A DNA stretch of 64,000 nt from CAYURP01 sp964447175 (GCA_964447175.1 CAYURP010000005.1:16027-80026); one strand, 5' to 3'. Numbered from the stretch's first letter, positions 18,176 to 28,827 are shown. Notes: a model not told the origin generated them from the letters alone. Made by a program: numbers and translations.

Positions 18176-21100
18176 TCACAAGCTGGCACATTTAGGACGT
18201 TCACCGCTCTTTAAGACATAGTGAACCATACACACTGCATCAGAAATGGATATTTCGCCGTCAGCATTACAGTCGCCCATGTACAGCCAGGGCTCAGGTC
18301 CGCTCCGGAACAGGTAATTAATGAGATACACAATATCCACAACGTTCACTGTGTTGTCCCGGTTGTAATTCCCGCACATAACCATATCCACCAGAGAATC
18401 AAGGTGCGCCACATCATACCGATCCGAGACAGCCAGAGCATATGCTACTGAGTAAGTATCTGCGGGCGGGAAACTCTGGGCAGGGATTACCCTGCCAGTG
18501 GTGACTATATTGTAGTCCGCTTCGTTTCCAGTACCATAAATGGAATAGCCAGGCATGCTCATGTATTTATAAAGAGAATCATCAACATATCCTCCCTGAG
18601 GATAGGTAAAAGCATCGTTTCTCAGGATATGCATGGCATAAGGCTGATCGGGTTGTTCGATAACATTTGGATCTGGCCAGCAACAGGTCTCGGGAAAACC
18701 ACCATGATAATAGGTGTAGCAAGTGTCCTTCTGAGCTATGGCCATGCGGTAGTTCATATTGGGTCCACCATATCCCTGGAGATAAACCATTCTCCTGGTG
18801 CTGTCGACAAACGGATAATTCCAGGCGTCTGAGTCAGAAGGACAGTCAATATCCAATGCCATTCCCAGATAGGTTTCAGGGACGCTGGGTAAAGGATCCT
18901 GAAGCGGCCACCATTCCGGAGGTGGATTATAGTACAGTTGGTAAACCTTTAAAGCCACATATTGTTCCTTGTTGTCATTAGAAGCACCACTATAGAAGAT
19001 GTAATCCTTCATCCTGATGGTCCACCACCACCATTGATGGTGCCAGGGTAAGGGTGCCTGGGGAGTAACCGGTGAGAACTTTGCCTCCACCAGGATGGTT
19101 TTGAGATGGGGAAAGGTATCCACTGACAGTTCAGTTTCAGGCAGAAAATAATGTTCATCGAATATGTATCTTCCCACCAAAGAGTCACCATCCGGACTGG
19201 TAAAAGCTAAAACCGGAGAACCATCATTCAGGAAATGGGGCTCATTGACATCTTGGTGCAAGAAGAATCCGGCAGTGTCGTTCTGATGACCTAAATTGCC
19301 CACATTGGATTCGGAAATATGGTAATTGGGATTACTTACCACGGCAAACTCTGGTTCCATATAGACATCGGAAACGACCACATGCATTCTAACATAAATA
19401 TCATTATTCCCCACCTGGTCATTGGATTGAATCCTTATGCTATCCACTAAGAATGTTTCTTCGCTTCCTCCGGTAATTATTAACTCAACATTTGCTGGGC
19501 AGTCACCAGCAGGTATGGTTGCGGAGGTTGGATTGTTGCTCAACCAGCTAGCATCGGAGGATATACTGGAGATATTCAAGGTTTGGGTTCCCATATTTTC
19601 AATGGTTAAATATACCGTATCGATCTGGTTTAAGGACAAGTGTATATAAGGATGGACGAAGTGTTTAGGGCTCCAATCCATCCTGACAATATCAATGATA
19701 GGAATCGAGCTAACTGGCAGGTGATAGAAAAGAACCGGGTTATTGGTGGGTCCTCCTTCATCCTGGACCATGCCTCCTGCATCCAGGTCGTAAATCCACT
19801 GCATATAAATTGCTGTATCCACTCTTTCAGCCATGGATGGCCAGTGGTCGCTGGCACATCCACCTGTGGTACAACTGGGAACCGTGCTGTTGGTTACATT
19901 AACCGGGTCCTGCCAGACCAGTCCGCCATCAGTTGAGACTGACATGTAGATATCGCCTTGAGTCATACCAGATTGGGATGTTTTATTTGAATCAAACTGG
20001 ATCCACTGCAAATAGAGATAATTATAACTATCCAATCCCGGATCATAGCCCACACCAGCCTGCATTTTATCAAGAAGCCTGTTCCAGGCACCAGCATTAG
20101 CTTCCCATTGTGCATGGGCGATCTGGTTAGCCACCAGGGTTTCCCCATCACACATTCTTTCTGTGGCTTTGCTCCAGTGCCATAAGCTAACATTGTGAAT
20201 GTCAATCTCCTGTAAATCCTGATCATAATAGTGTGTATGCCAGAAGATGTGCAAGCTATCGTTCATGTCATATACTGCAGAAACAGATCCATAAACGCGC
20301 ATCTTATCTTCGGGTCGATATTTGGTAATGTTTATTCGTTGAGGCAAGCTTCCGGCAGCAAACCAGTCATCACCCCCATTGGTGGACTCGAAATAGTAGA
20401 TGTCGTTAGCAATCTGATAAAGGCTGGAGTCGGTCTCCGATTGGGCCAAGGCTGGCCAGAAAACTGCGACTTTGTTGGAAACCTTGGAAGTGACCACGCT
20501 GTGGCTTTCAACTCCAGATTTATCAAATACAACTACTACATTATGCGGGTCGAAATACTGAGTCTCTTTATCCAGAATCACGCTATCCTTTCCAGGAGCC
20601 CAGCACATCAGTTTGTCCGCGGCTCTCTCCTCACAGCGAACGTATCCCATCCAGCCGAATCCAGCAGAAGTTTTACCCTCTTGCATCACAATATGGATTC
20701 GGTTCAGGCTGTCCACAGCACATTCGGCCCACATCCCTTTGCCTAAAAACCTCTCAAAGTCTGCACTGTCAGGAATATCATACCAGTACCCTCCACCCTC
20801 CATCTCTATTGCTCCAGGAGTGTTCGGTTCAATGCTTATAACCGTCCCCATATCATCATAATTGGGGGAAACTGGCTCGATGGCATGGTAGCAGATCACA
20901 GCCCGAGAGTGAGGCTTGAAATATCCATCAAGGGGACGGAAAATATCCAGGCCAGTATAACCAGCCCTGCTTCCCGGGAGTGTAATCATAGGTGCTGGTA
21001 GAGAATCCCAGCCATTATCAGCATCCCAGTAGGTGTAATTCACGTATCTTTTGGCGTTTACTCCCCAACTATCCTGATACATAAAGGTAAAATGCAGCCC

Positions 21101-21409
21101 ATGACCACCAGAAGTAATGTCCTGATAGTCGTTGGCGATCATCCGGGGCATGCGACAGGCCGCCTGCCACTCGTAATAGGTGCATCCGATTACCGTATCG
21201 TAGGGCGAGATAATGGTATCCTCCCCACAAAAAGCTTCCCACAAAACTCCTGGTGCTCTGGTGATCAAATAATCGGGAGATTCATCTCCTCTGGGCAGAG
21301 AAGGCGGAAGAACGGTCTTTCTGGGGTCTACCCTGGCTCCCCAGATGGTTCCGGCAAAGAAAATAACCAGGACGACTGCAACTGGAACCAGCATAAGTCT
21401 CTTAGTCAT
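18176..21409 (-). CDS. Large secreted protein with dockerin-like C-terminus
   Basis: 1077 residues. Signal peptide MTKRLMLVPVAVVLVIFFAG (cut near 24). Residues about 30-590 resemble a sialidase/BNR-like repeat fold ('STNGGDDWFAAGSLP', 'VSTDGGLVWQDPVNVTNSTV' are Asp-box-like). From about 605 comes a beta domain ('IDTVYLTIENMGTQTLNISS…DASWLSNNPTSATIPAG'), then a region shared almost residue for residue with the adjacent gene, and finally two dockerin-like loops ('GNYNRDNTVNVVDIVYLI', 'GDCNADGEISISDAVCMV'). Tandem duplication of the C-terminal two-fifths is evident. No catalytic residues could be assigned. An extracellular or surface role is inferred from the signal and the tail. Confidence 0.85.
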   Translation of the reverse strand: MTKRLMLVPVAVVLVIFFAGTIWGARVDPRKTVLPPSLPRGDESPDYLITRAPGVLWEAFCGEDTIISPYDTVIGCTYYEWQAACRMPRMIANDYQDITSGGHGLHFTFMYQDSWGVNAKRYVNYTYWDADNGWDSLPAPMITLPGSRAGYTGLDIFRPLDGYFKPHSRAVICYHAIEPVSPNYDDMGTVISIEPNTPGAIEMEGGGYWYDIPDSADFERFLGKGMWAECAVDSLNRIHIVMQEGKTSAGFGWMGYVRCEERAADKLMCWAPGKDSVILDKETQYFDPHNVVVVFDKSGVESHSVVTSKVSNKVAVFWPALAQSETDSSLYQIANDIYYFESTNGGDDWFAAGSLPQRINITKYRPEDKMRVYGSVSAVYDMNDSLHIFWHTHYYDQDLQEIDIHNVSLWHWSKATERMCDGETLVANQIAHAQWEANAGAWNRLLDKMQAGVGYDPGLDSYNYLYLQWIQFDSNKTSQSGMTQGDIYMSVSTDGGLVWQDPVNVTNSTVPSCTTGGCASDHWPSMAERVDTAIYMQWIYDLDAGGMVQDEGGPTNNPVLFYHLPVSSIPIIDIVRMDWSPKHFVHPYIHLSLNQIDTVYLTIENMGTQTLNISSISSDASWLSNNPTSATIPAGDCPANVELIITGGSEETFLVDSIRIQSNDQVGNNDIYVRMHVVVSDVYMEPEFAVVSNPNYHISESNVGNLGHQNDTAGFFLHQDVNEPHFLNDGSPVLAFTSPDGDSLVGRYIFDEHYFLPETELSVDTFPHLKTILVEAKFSPVTPQAPLPWHHQWWWWTIRMKDYIFYSGASNDNKEQYVALKVYQLYYNPPPEWWPLQDPLPSVPETYLGMALDIDCPSDSDAWNYPFVDSTRRMVYLQGYGGPNMNYRMAIAQKDTCYTYYHGGFPETCCWPDPNVIEQPDQPYAMHILRNDAFTYPQGGYVDDSLYKYMSMPGYSIYGTGNEADYNIVTTGRVIPAQSFPPADTYSVAYALAVSDRYDVAHLDSLVDMVMCGNYNRDNTVNVVDIVYLINYLFRSGPEPWLYMGDCNADGEISISDAVCMVHYVLKSGERPKCASL

Positions 21410-21813
21410 CTCTTGCTCCTTTATAAAACTTTACATATGATCATCCCTCCTTGTAGATTTTCTCTCCTGCTAAGAGTTTCTAAAAGCTATCACCTCCATG
21501 TTTGTCTTCGGTTTTCTTTTAAAAAGAAGAGTAATTTAACTTGTCAAAAATCTGTTAATTGTAAAGTGTTCTAAGTATAGATATTTTTCTACCTTACATA
21601 ATAATATAACCACAATTGATGGTTTTGTCAAGCATAAAATAATGTTATTACCCTAATTTTCCTGTATAGAGTGTAGAGAAATATCGTTCGATTTAATTTT
21701 AAAAAGTTTTTAATTAGGAGAAATATAATGGGTTAAATTTGCCAATATAAGTAGATTCATGTAATTGAGGAGTTGTACTCCTAATATTTACCCCTTTATA
21801 TGAGAAAAGATAT
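21410..21813. other. Intergenic region, no gene seen
   Basis: About 404 bp between two minus-strand genes. It is AT-rich from 21530 on and should hold the promoter of the 1077-residue gene. The first 100 bp resemble the leader of the neighbouring paralogue (18008-18110): both contain the stretch ATCCCTCCTTG and 'TCACCTCC', so the duplication included the 5' leader. Confidence 0.5.
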
Positions 21814-22773
21814 TTATATCTTTAGCTTGCCTTGTTCCATTATGATCTTGTCATCGATCTCCAGAGTAGGTTTGGTGAGAATTCCGTCCAGGTGACTTTC
21901 TACGGATACGTTTCCTCCCATGGATTTGTTATCGCCTATGGCCATATGTACTGTTCCCAGAACCTTCTCATCCTCGAGAACGCTTCCGCAGAGTGTGGCT
22001 TTATCGTTGGTTCCGATGCCCAGCTCAGCTAAGTTTGTGGCAGGTTTTCCAAAGGGCTCAATCATCTTCTTCAGTTTCTCTGCCTTTTCATCGCCGGTAA
22101 TTTCAGTGGCATAACCGTCTTTAATCACTATTCTCAGGGTTTTTTTCATCAAGCCTATTCCAGCCATGGCTCCATCCACGACAATCACGCCGTTAGCTGT
22201 TTCCTCCAGGGGGGCAATATATACCTCTCCGGCTGGAAGGTTGCCAAAGTTACCCGGATTTAAGTATAGACCATCATCGATCTCCCATTTTCTGGTTTTT
22301 AGGCTCATGGTTATCTCGGTTCCAGAAGGCGTGGTTACCTTAGCTTCTTTTGCTCCCTGCAAAGCTTGGGCTAACTTTTTTGACCTCTCCGATATTTTAT
22401 TATAATCAGCGGAGAGGGTTCTTTTCATTGTATCCTCTAAGATACCAGGGAGAGTTGCAATCCTGGCACCGCTTTCACAGGCATCCCGTCTGGCTTTGGT
22501 ATGAGTCATGGATCTGGAGGTGGGTATCAGGATCACGTCGAATTTTCTCATAAATTCCTCAACCGGATAAGGCGGTTCCTCTCCGTTCGATTTTCTGGGA
22601 AGGATCTCCAGAAGCATAGCCTCAGAGGATGCCTCCTTGGCAGCTTCCCACAAGGCAAATCCAATTTTTCTCAGTGGTTCATCAGTTATAACCAGTACCC
22701 TCTCACCCTTTTTTACCCCCATGCAGTTGTTGATAGCTATTCTTGCAGAGTTTTGAAGCTCTTTCATTATCAT
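21814..22773 (-). CDS. M29-type aminopeptidase / NicX-like metalloprotein
   Basis: 319 residues. Motifs fit the M29 leucyl-aminopeptidase/NicX superfamily: 'GNLPAGEVYIAPLEETANG' (about 191-210) with the metal-binding Glu, 'NLAELGIGTNDKATLCGSVL', 'EDEKVLGTVHMAIGDN' and 'ESHLDGIL' (His and Asp ligands). M29 enzymes are metal-dependent peptidases; NicX relatives are ring-cleaving dioxygenases on the same fold. The neighbour is an oligopeptide transporter whose stop overlaps this start (TAATG), so a peptidase working on imported peptides is the better reading. ATG-ATA-ATG gives two possible starts six bases apart. Confidence 0.8.
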   Translation of the reverse strand: MIMKELQNSARIAINNCMGVKKGERVLVITDEPLRKIGFALWEAAKEASSEAMLLEILPRKSNGEEPPYPVEEFMRKFDVILIPTSRSMTHTKARRDACESGARIATLPGILEDTMKRTLSADYNKISERSKKLAQALQGAKEAKVTTPSGTEITMSLKTRKWEIDDGLYLNPGNFGNLPAGEVYIAPLEETANGVIVVDGAMAGIGLMKKTLRIVIKDGYATEITGDEKAEKLKKMIEPFGKPATNLAELGIGTNDKATLCGSVLEDEKVLGTVHMAIGDNKSMGGNVSVESHLDGILTKPTLEIDDKIIMEQGKLKI

Positions 22774-24719
22774 TACCTCTTTTTAATTTTGGGTAAAATA
22801 GTTGATCTCCACAGGAAAAGTCCAAGCACTGCAAAGGCTGCAAGTGCCAGCCAGGGAGCAATTGAGCCAGCAATGGGAAATTCCTCGTGAAGCTCGTAGA
22901 AAGCCCTGTATTTGGTCCAGAAAGCCACTAAAAACGCTATCCCGACTCCGATTAAGGCATCCCCTGCTACAAGGCCAGACCCGAAAAGGATTCCCCGCTC
23001 CTGCCTTTTCCATAGGTCTTGCGGTTTTGCCATCTTTCCCACGAAAAGAGCGATAAGCCCACCAGCCATAATCGGCGTGGATAGCTCCAAAGGCAGATAA
23101 AGACCAATGGCAAAAGGCAAAGAGGAGATGCCTACAAGCTCGATAGCAGAGGCAAGCATAATACCAACTATTATATAAAGCCAGGGGATACCTCCGGTCA
23201 TCACACCTTGGACAATGGTTGCCATCACATTTGCCTGCGGAGCCAGAAGGGGCGTAGGATGAGCCTCAGTACGAACAAATCCAAAAGCAGAACCCAGCAA
23301 AAATACGACGAATCCCATAACCAGCGCCGGAGCTAAAAGACCTACAAATTCCATAGTCTGCTGTTTTTCAGGTGTTGCTCCTAAAAGATATCCGGTCTTT
23401 AGATCCTGAGCTATATCTCCTGAGAGGCAAACCGCAATGCATACCACTGTACCTATGGACATCACCGTTATCATACCCTGAAACCCTGAGACTCCAAATG
23501 AAAGCAAGATCAAGCTGGTGACTAAAAGGGTGGCGATGGTCATTCCTGAAACAGGTGAGGAAGAGGAGCCAACTATCCCCACGATCCTGGCTGCCACCAC
23601 TACAAAGAAAAATCCGAAGATTAGAACCAGAATTGTTCCTGAAAAATGAAGCTCTGTTTTTGGGTAAGCCCAGATAGCTAAGGCAACCAAAAGGGAGCCG
23701 ATCAAAACCACCCCCATTGAAAGCTCCCTTTCTGTTCTTGTCACTTTGAATTTTTCTATTTTTTTAGAGAAGATCTGCTTTGCTCCGACTGAAAAGGAGT
23801 GGATAATCACCGGCATAGATTTTATCAAGCTTACAAATCCTCCCATGGCAACTGCGCCAACTCCGAAGTATTTTATGTAATTATTTCTTAGTTCTGCAGG
23901 AGTCATTTCCGATATCAACTTTGTGGCCGGGGGAACAACATCTGGAATATAATTACCGATATAAGCTATAAGAGGTGCCAATCCCAGATATCCTAAGACA
24001 GCACCTCCCAGCATTAAAGCTGATATACGAGGACCGATAATGTACCCCACACCCAAAAGCGCTGGTGTGGCATCTATTCCCAGATAAGCTCCTTTGGGAT
24101 AGTGAAGGTTATGCAGAGGGCTTTCGGGCCAGAGCCTTATTCCTCCCATTAAAACTTTATATAATGCGCCTAAACCCATTCCCCAGAAGACCGTTTTAGC
24201 TTTCCCTCCGCCCTCATCTCCAGCTTTGATTATCTCAGCACAGGCAGTTCCCTCGGGAAATCTCAGTTTGCCGTGCTCTTTGACGATCAAGTATCTCCTT
24301 AATGGTATCATGAAAAGTATGCCTAAACATCCTCCTAACATCGACAAAAAGAAAATATCCCAGGTGGATATGGGGTGGTGAAAACCCGGAATAGTTTCAT
24401 TCCAGATGAAAAATGCGGGGATGGTAAAGATGATCCCGGCAGCTAAAGATTCACCCGCTGAGCCAATTGTTTGCACCATGTTATTTTCCAAAACAGTTCC
24501 CGTCCTTAATATTCCTCTTAAAACTGCCATGGAAATAACCGCTGCAGGTATTGATGCGCAAATCGTCATTCCCACTTTCAAACCGATATAGGCATTGGCA
24601 GCTCCGAAGATTATCGATATTAAAGCGCCCAGGATGACGGCTCGTAAGGTGACCTCGGCCATCTTCTGCTCGGGTTTTATATAGGGTTCAAACTGATTAT
24701 TGGCTTTGTTTTCTGGCAT
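22773..24719 (-). CDS. OPT family oligopeptide transporter
   Basis: 648 residues, about 14-16 hydrophobic helices. 'RAVILGALISIIFGAANAYIGLKVGMT' near the start, 'PEGTACAEIIKAGDEGG' near 155 and 'GVGYIIGPRISALMLGGA' near 225 are typical of the bacterial OPT branch (TIGR00728-like), which imports oligopeptides or metal chelates. Translationally coupled by one base to the peptidase gene downstream: import followed by cleavage. The ATG has GAGAGGAGG a few bases upstream. Confidence 0.9.
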   Translation of the reverse strand: MPENKANNQFEPYIKPEQKMAEVTLRAVILGALISIIFGAANAYIGLKVGMTICASIPAAVISMAVLRGILRTGTVLENNMVQTIGSAGESLAAGIIFTIPAFFIWNETIPGFHHPISTWDIFFLSMLGGCLGILFMIPLRRYLIVKEHGKLRFPEGTACAEIIKAGDEGGGKAKTVFWGMGLGALYKVLMGGIRLWPESPLHNLHYPKGAYLGIDATPALLGVGYIIGPRISALMLGGAVLGYLGLAPLIAYIGNYIPDVVPPATKLISEMTPAELRNNYIKYFGVGAVAMGGFVSLIKSMPVIIHSFSVGAKQIFSKKIEKFKVTRTERELSMGVVLIGSLLVALAIWAYPKTELHFSGTILVLIFGFFFVVVAARIVGIVGSSSSPVSGMTIATLLVTSLILLSFGVSGFQGMITVMSIGTVVCIAVCLSGDIAQDLKTGYLLGATPEKQQTMEFVGLLAPALVMGFVVFLLGSAFGFVRTEAHPTPLLAPQANVMATIVQGVMTGGIPWLYIIVGIMLASAIELVGISSLPFAIGLYLPLELSTPIMAGGLIALFVGKMAKPQDLWKRQERGILFGSGLVAGDALIGVGIAFLVAFWTKYRAFYELHEEFPIAGSIAPWLALAAFAVLGLFLWRSTILPKIKKR

Positions 24720-24856
24720 TTAACCTCCTCTCAGGGGATCCAATAGATCAGAACAATAATTTGGTAAAACTAATATCAATCACAAGTGGTGTCAAGAGAA
24801 AACTTTAGTTTATTTTTCCACTTGTCTTTTGCAAAAAATGGGTTAATTTATTAAAT

Positions 24857-26539
24857 ATGCTGAGTTCAGGGAAAATCAAATTCTGGCTTTTTCTTCTCAT
24901 TCTGAGCTTCTCCTTTAATTGTTCCTCCACTTTGAAAGGAATAAAGAGCCAGGAAAAGAATCTGGATCAAGATTCCTCCTTTAAAGCATATCAGCATTTC
25001 ATACAGGGCGACTGGTATGACCAGCTTAGCCAGGTTGACTCGGCAGTGGTACAATACAGATTAGCTTTATCTTATGCTCCGGAGATGCCGGAGATCAGGT
25101 TGGCTTTGGCCCGGGCGCTTTTCAAGTCAGGGAAATGGGACGAATCTCTGGATCAGGGTCTTAGAGTCGAACCTAAAACCAGGGAGGTATGGAATCTTTT
25201 AGGGGATTGTTACAGTGTCCTGCAAAGAATTGAGGATGCTGTTTTTTCCTATGAGAAAACCGTGCAACTGGATTCTCTTGACATACACGCTTTAAGGAGT
25301 TTGACCTTTCTCTACCAGAAAAAAGGAGAAATAGATAAAGCCATTACCGCCTGGAAAAAGATATCAGAGATATATTCTTTTGACGAAGGTATCAAAATCA
25401 GATTGGCTTCCGTACTTTTGCAGAATGGAAGGTATGATGAAGCCGTCGAGGAGTACAAGAAAGTTATCGGACTTGACCCCAAGAACTTTCAAGCCTGGAT
25501 AGGTCTGGGAACTGCTTACCTGGCTAAAAAGGAATTTGACAAAGCCATTGATTCGTTTGAAAGGGGAGTGGAACTGGACAAAAACGATATCGGTTTACAC
25601 AAAAAATTGAGTTCCCTTTACATTTTCACAGAGCAAATTGAGAATGCCAGAAGAGAGATGGAGATAATTCACAAGTTGGACCCAAAAGACGAGGAGAACA
25701 CAAGAAGACTGGGATCTTTATATTTGCTTCAGGAGGAGTATGAAAAAGCGGAGAGTCTTTTTACTCAGGATTTGAAAAAAGATTCTTCAGATGTTATGGG
25801 GTATCTTTTCTTAGGAAGGATCGCACTGGCTAAAGGCAATTTCATTCCTGCCAAGGATAACTTCAGAAAAGCGATCTCTTTAAGGGAAACCTTATCAGAT
25901 GGATGGGTAGGTTTGGCTTTAACTTACATTCAGGAAGACAGTCTGGATCAAGCCATCCAGGTCTATGAGGCATCTCTGGATAAGGTCAAGGACAAAGAAA
26001 ATATCTATTATCCGCTGGGCTTGACCTATAATCGGATCAAAAAATTCGACCTGGCTATTTCGGTTTTAGAAAAAGCTTTGATTTTACAGCCGGATGATAC
26101 ACAGGTTTTATTCGCTCTGGGTGCAGCCTATGAAAGAGGAGGTCACTTTGATAGCGCTGTCTCCACCTTTGAAAGGCTTTTGAAAATTGAGCCAGAAAAC
26201 GACCAGGCTCTGAATTATCTGGGATATATGCTTGCGGAAAAAGGAAGCAGGTTAGATGAAGCCCAGGAGATGATAAAGAAGGCTTTAGAAAAGGAGCCGG
26301 AAAATGGGGCGTATCTGGACAGCTATGGCTGGGTTCTGTTCAAAATGGGAAAAATAGATGAGGCGGAAAAAGAGATAAGAAAAGCTCTAAAGGTTTTGGA
26401 GTCCGATGCTGTGATTTTCGAACATCTGGGAGATATTATGGAGACGAAAGGGAATATAAATGAAGCCAAAGGATACTGGAAGAAAGCTTTAGAATTAGAC
26501 CCGGAGAATAAGAGCTTGAGAGAAAAGCTAAACCAATAA
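24857..26539 (+). CDS. TPR-repeat lipoprotein
   Basis: 560 residues. The N-terminus (MLSSGKIKFWLFLLILSFSFNCSS) is a lipoprotein-type signal with Cys at about 22, though Asn at -1 is unusual. The rest is about 14 TPR units (for example 'YDEAVEEYKKVIGLDPKNFQAWIGLGTAYLA'). Such proteins are scaffolds for protein complexes, often at the inner face of the outer membrane. Divergent from the OPT gene across 137 bp, which should hold promoters for both. No specific partner can be named. Confidence 0.85.
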   Translation: MLSSGKIKFWLFLLILSFSFNCSSTLKGIKSQEKNLDQDSSFKAYQHFIQGDWYDQLSQVDSAVVQYRLALSYAPEMPEIRLALARALFKSGKWDESLDQGLRVEPKTREVWNLLGDCYSVLQRIEDAVFSYEKTVQLDSLDIHALRSLTFLYQKKGEIDKAITAWKKISEIYSFDEGIKIRLASVLLQNGRYDEAVEEYKKVIGLDPKNFQAWIGLGTAYLAKKEFDKAIDSFERGVELDKNDIGLHKKLSSLYIFTEQIENARREMEIIHKLDPKDEENTRRLGSLYLLQEEYEKAESLFTQDLKKDSSDVMGYLFLGRIALAKGNFIPAKDNFRKAISLRETLSDGWVGLALTYIQEDSLDQAIQVYEASLDKVKDKENIYYPLGLTYNRIKKFDLAISVLEKALILQPDDTQVLFALGAAYERGGHFDSAVSTFERLLKIEPENDQALNYLGYMLAEKGSRLDEAQEMIKKALEKEPENGAYLDSYGWVLFKMGKIDEAEKEIRKALKVLESDAVIFEHLGDIMETKGNINEAKGYWKKALELDPENKSLREKLNQ

Positions 26540-26630
26540 CTGGATTTCTCTGGAGAGAATAGACCATTGGTTAAGGTTAGTGGTGGAAGGGGATTTCCAG
26601 CATAAGGTTTTGGATTCATTTTAGCGAAAT

Positions 26631-28322
26631 ATGAAGATAAAAGGATTTGTCCCCTTAATTTATTTATTCTTTTTTATATTCTCCTGTGCCAAAGAGGGTA
26701 TGCCGCCGGGAGGGCCAGAGGATAAAACCCCACCCCGGATTGTCTTTGCTTTTCCTTCATCTGACTCAATAAAAGTTGCCCCGGATGTGGAAGTGGAGGT
26801 AACTTTCAGCGAAAGAGTGGAGAGGAAAAAGACCGAGGAATCAATATTTGTCTCCCCGTTACCTGAAATTCCCTGGGAGCTCTCCTGGCACAGGAATAGA
26901 TTGAGTTTGAAACCTCCAGAACCTCTCAGGATGAAAACAACCTATGTCATAACCGTTGGCACCGACGCAAGGGACCTGCGAGGTAACAGGATGAAAGAAT
27001 CATATTCCTTTGCCTTTTCCACTGGAGATTTTATCGACTCCTGTAAGATCTCAGGTGAAGCTCAAATTCAGGAGAATAAGGAAGCGGGAATCAGCATCTG
27101 GGCTTACCTTTTAAAAGATGAAACCGAAATTCAGGTGTTTAAAGAAAAACCAGCTTACATAACCCAGACAGATTATGAGGGAAAGTATAATCTGCAAAAT
27201 CTTCACCTCGGCAAATACCGTTTATTCGCTGTAAAGGATAAAAACAAAGATCTGGTTTGGGACATAGATGAGGAGCCCATTGGCGTAACTACCCAGGATG
27301 TGATATTGGATTCAGTGACCTTTGCCCAGGAGCACATAAATTTCATTCTTGCTCAAAGGGATACAATTGCCCCCGCTCTGGTTAACTGCCAGGCATTGGA
27401 CAAAAACACGATCAGATTGGATTTTAGTGAAAAACTGCAAGAAGAATCAATACCAGCTGTTAATAATTACCTGATCCATTTACAGAAGAATCCAGAAAAA
27501 GCACTGGATGTTTTCTCAGTTTATTTTCAGGGTGACAATTCAAAAAGCGTTTTTCTGGTAACAGAGGAAATGGAACAAGGGGAGAATTACCAGGTTTTGG
27601 TTTTGAATCTTCGGGATGAATCAGGAAACGAAATCGATTCAGCTTCCAATTCCTGTTTGTTCCGGGGGACAGGGCTTCCCGATACTATCGGATTGACGAT
27701 CTTAGATACCCAGCCGAAGGATAGAGAAATAAATGTTCCATTGAAAAGCGATGTGAAAATCTTTTTCTCGGAACCTCCGGTTAAAAAATCTTTGGAGTCA
27801 AACTTCATCTTTATGAAGGAAAATGAGGAGTTAGTAAAAGGGATATCTTTGTGGGAATCGGATGTGGTCTTTAGATTCATACCCGACTCACTTCTTTCGA
27901 GCATGACTATCTATAAAGTCAAGTTAAAGGATGTTTATGATATCTCAGATAATCCTTTAAGCGATTCCCTTTTTGAAATAAGCTTTACCACCTTGAACCA
28001 GGACACTTTAGGTTCAGTTTCCGGTGGAGTGATAATTTTGGGAAATATACAAAAAGAGAATATCGTTGTAGTTCTTAAGAAAATTGACTCTGATGAAATT
28101 AGGTATGAAAAAGTCTTAAAGGATCCAGGGAATTTTCTTTTTGATATGGTTCTTCCCGGAAAATATCTGGCAAAAGCTTTCATTGATCAGGACGAAGACA
28201 AAAAACACGGAATCGGAGAAATTTTCCCTTACATCCCTGTAGAGCCATACACCATATTTCCGGACACCATCCCGGTCCGCTCCCGCTGGGAAACAGAAAA
28301 TATCATGTTAATTTTCAAATGA
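26631..28322 (+). CDS. Big_5 (Ig-like) lipoprotein of FCB type
   Basis: 563 residues. Lipobox 'IFSC' with Cys at about 20, followed by 'AKEGMPPGGPEDKTPPRIV', the signature start of a family of FCB surface lipoproteins. Two Big_5 Ig-like domains follow ('VEVEVTFSERVERKKTEESI', near 65-135; 'NVPLKSDVKIFFSEPPVKKS', near 370-455), with a carboxypeptidase-regulatory-like domain between ('TDYEGKYNLQNLHLGKYRLFAVKD') and a second such stretch at the end. Likely an outer-membrane anchored adhesin or structural protein; function unknown. Confidence 0.82.
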   Translation: MKIKGFVPLIYLFFFIFSCAKEGMPPGGPEDKTPPRIVFAFPSSDSIKVAPDVEVEVTFSERVERKKTEESIFVSPLPEIPWELSWHRNRLSLKPPEPLRMKTTYVITVGTDARDLRGNRMKESYSFAFSTGDFIDSCKISGEAQIQENKEAGISIWAYLLKDETEIQVFKEKPAYITQTDYEGKYNLQNLHLGKYRLFAVKDKNKDLVWDIDEEPIGVTTQDVILDSVTFAQEHINFILAQRDTIAPALVNCQALDKNTIRLDFSEKLQEESIPAVNNYLIHLQKNPEKALDVFSVYFQGDNSKSVFLVTEEMEQGENYQVLVLNLRDESGNEIDSASNSCLFRGTGLPDTIGLTILDTQPKDREINVPLKSDVKIFFSEPPVKKSLESNFIFMKENEELVKGISLWESDVVFRFIPDSLLSSMTIYKVKLKDVYDISDNPLSDSLFEISFTTLNQDTLGSVSGGVIILGNIQKENIVVVLKKIDSDEIRYEKVLKDPGNFLFDMVLPGKYLAKAFIDQDEDKKHGIGEIFPYIPVEPYTIFPDTIPVRSRWETENIMLIFK

Positions 28323-28358
28323 ACAATTTCCATCTTACAAAAAAATCTAATTTAGATT

Positions 28359-28827
28359 ACCTTGTCCCAAGGTGGGCTTTTTGTTTGGGATAATACACAA
28401 TAGCAGGTAGGACAAGGTCTTCTGACCTTGTCTGATTAATTCTGGGTCAGGAAACCCAGAATTAACCGCTAATAAATCTCCCAACAGAGGAAACAGATGG
28501 GTCAGTTTATAAAGATGAGCTTCATAACATAAAAAGGTAGGGGAGTCCCTTGTGGACTCCCGAAGGTGGTAGGACAGGTTTTCCCGCCAAGGCGGATCTG
28601 GCTAAGGCATGACCAACCTGTCCAGGACAGACAAGAATGTCTGTCCTACTTCCTGTATGGTGGTGGAAATCATTTGCATTTAGCGAGATCCTCTTGACAA
28701 TTCCGCACCTAACGAAATCTATCTAACTACTAAAAACCAATTTACCAAAAAATAGCCAGTCGGAGACTGATTTCAGCTCCTGCTTTTTCGATCAAATCCG
28801 AACTTGTAGGCACGAATTCATTCGTGC
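28359..28827. repeat. Hairpin repeat cluster (five to six elements)
   Basis: Fills the 608-bp gap between two genes (28323-28930), with no gene inside. Elements: ACCTT/AAGGT stem at 28359-28373 followed by GGGCTTTTTG (terminator-like); 9-bp stem 28411-28432; 12-bp stem 28436-28465 (TTAATTCTGGGT arm); 8-bp stem 28541-28561 (GGGAGTCC arm); 9-bp stem 28572-28623 with a CCGCC/GGCGG hairpin in its loop; 10-bp stem 28624-28647; 7-bp stem 28810-28827. The first three recur in the same order after the next gene (30472-30576). Confidence 0.85.

Noticed and set aside
19640..20746. Several plus-strand ORFs opposite the 1077-residue gene
   Set aside because: Fragmented and without protein character; the minus-strand frame has signal peptide and domains.
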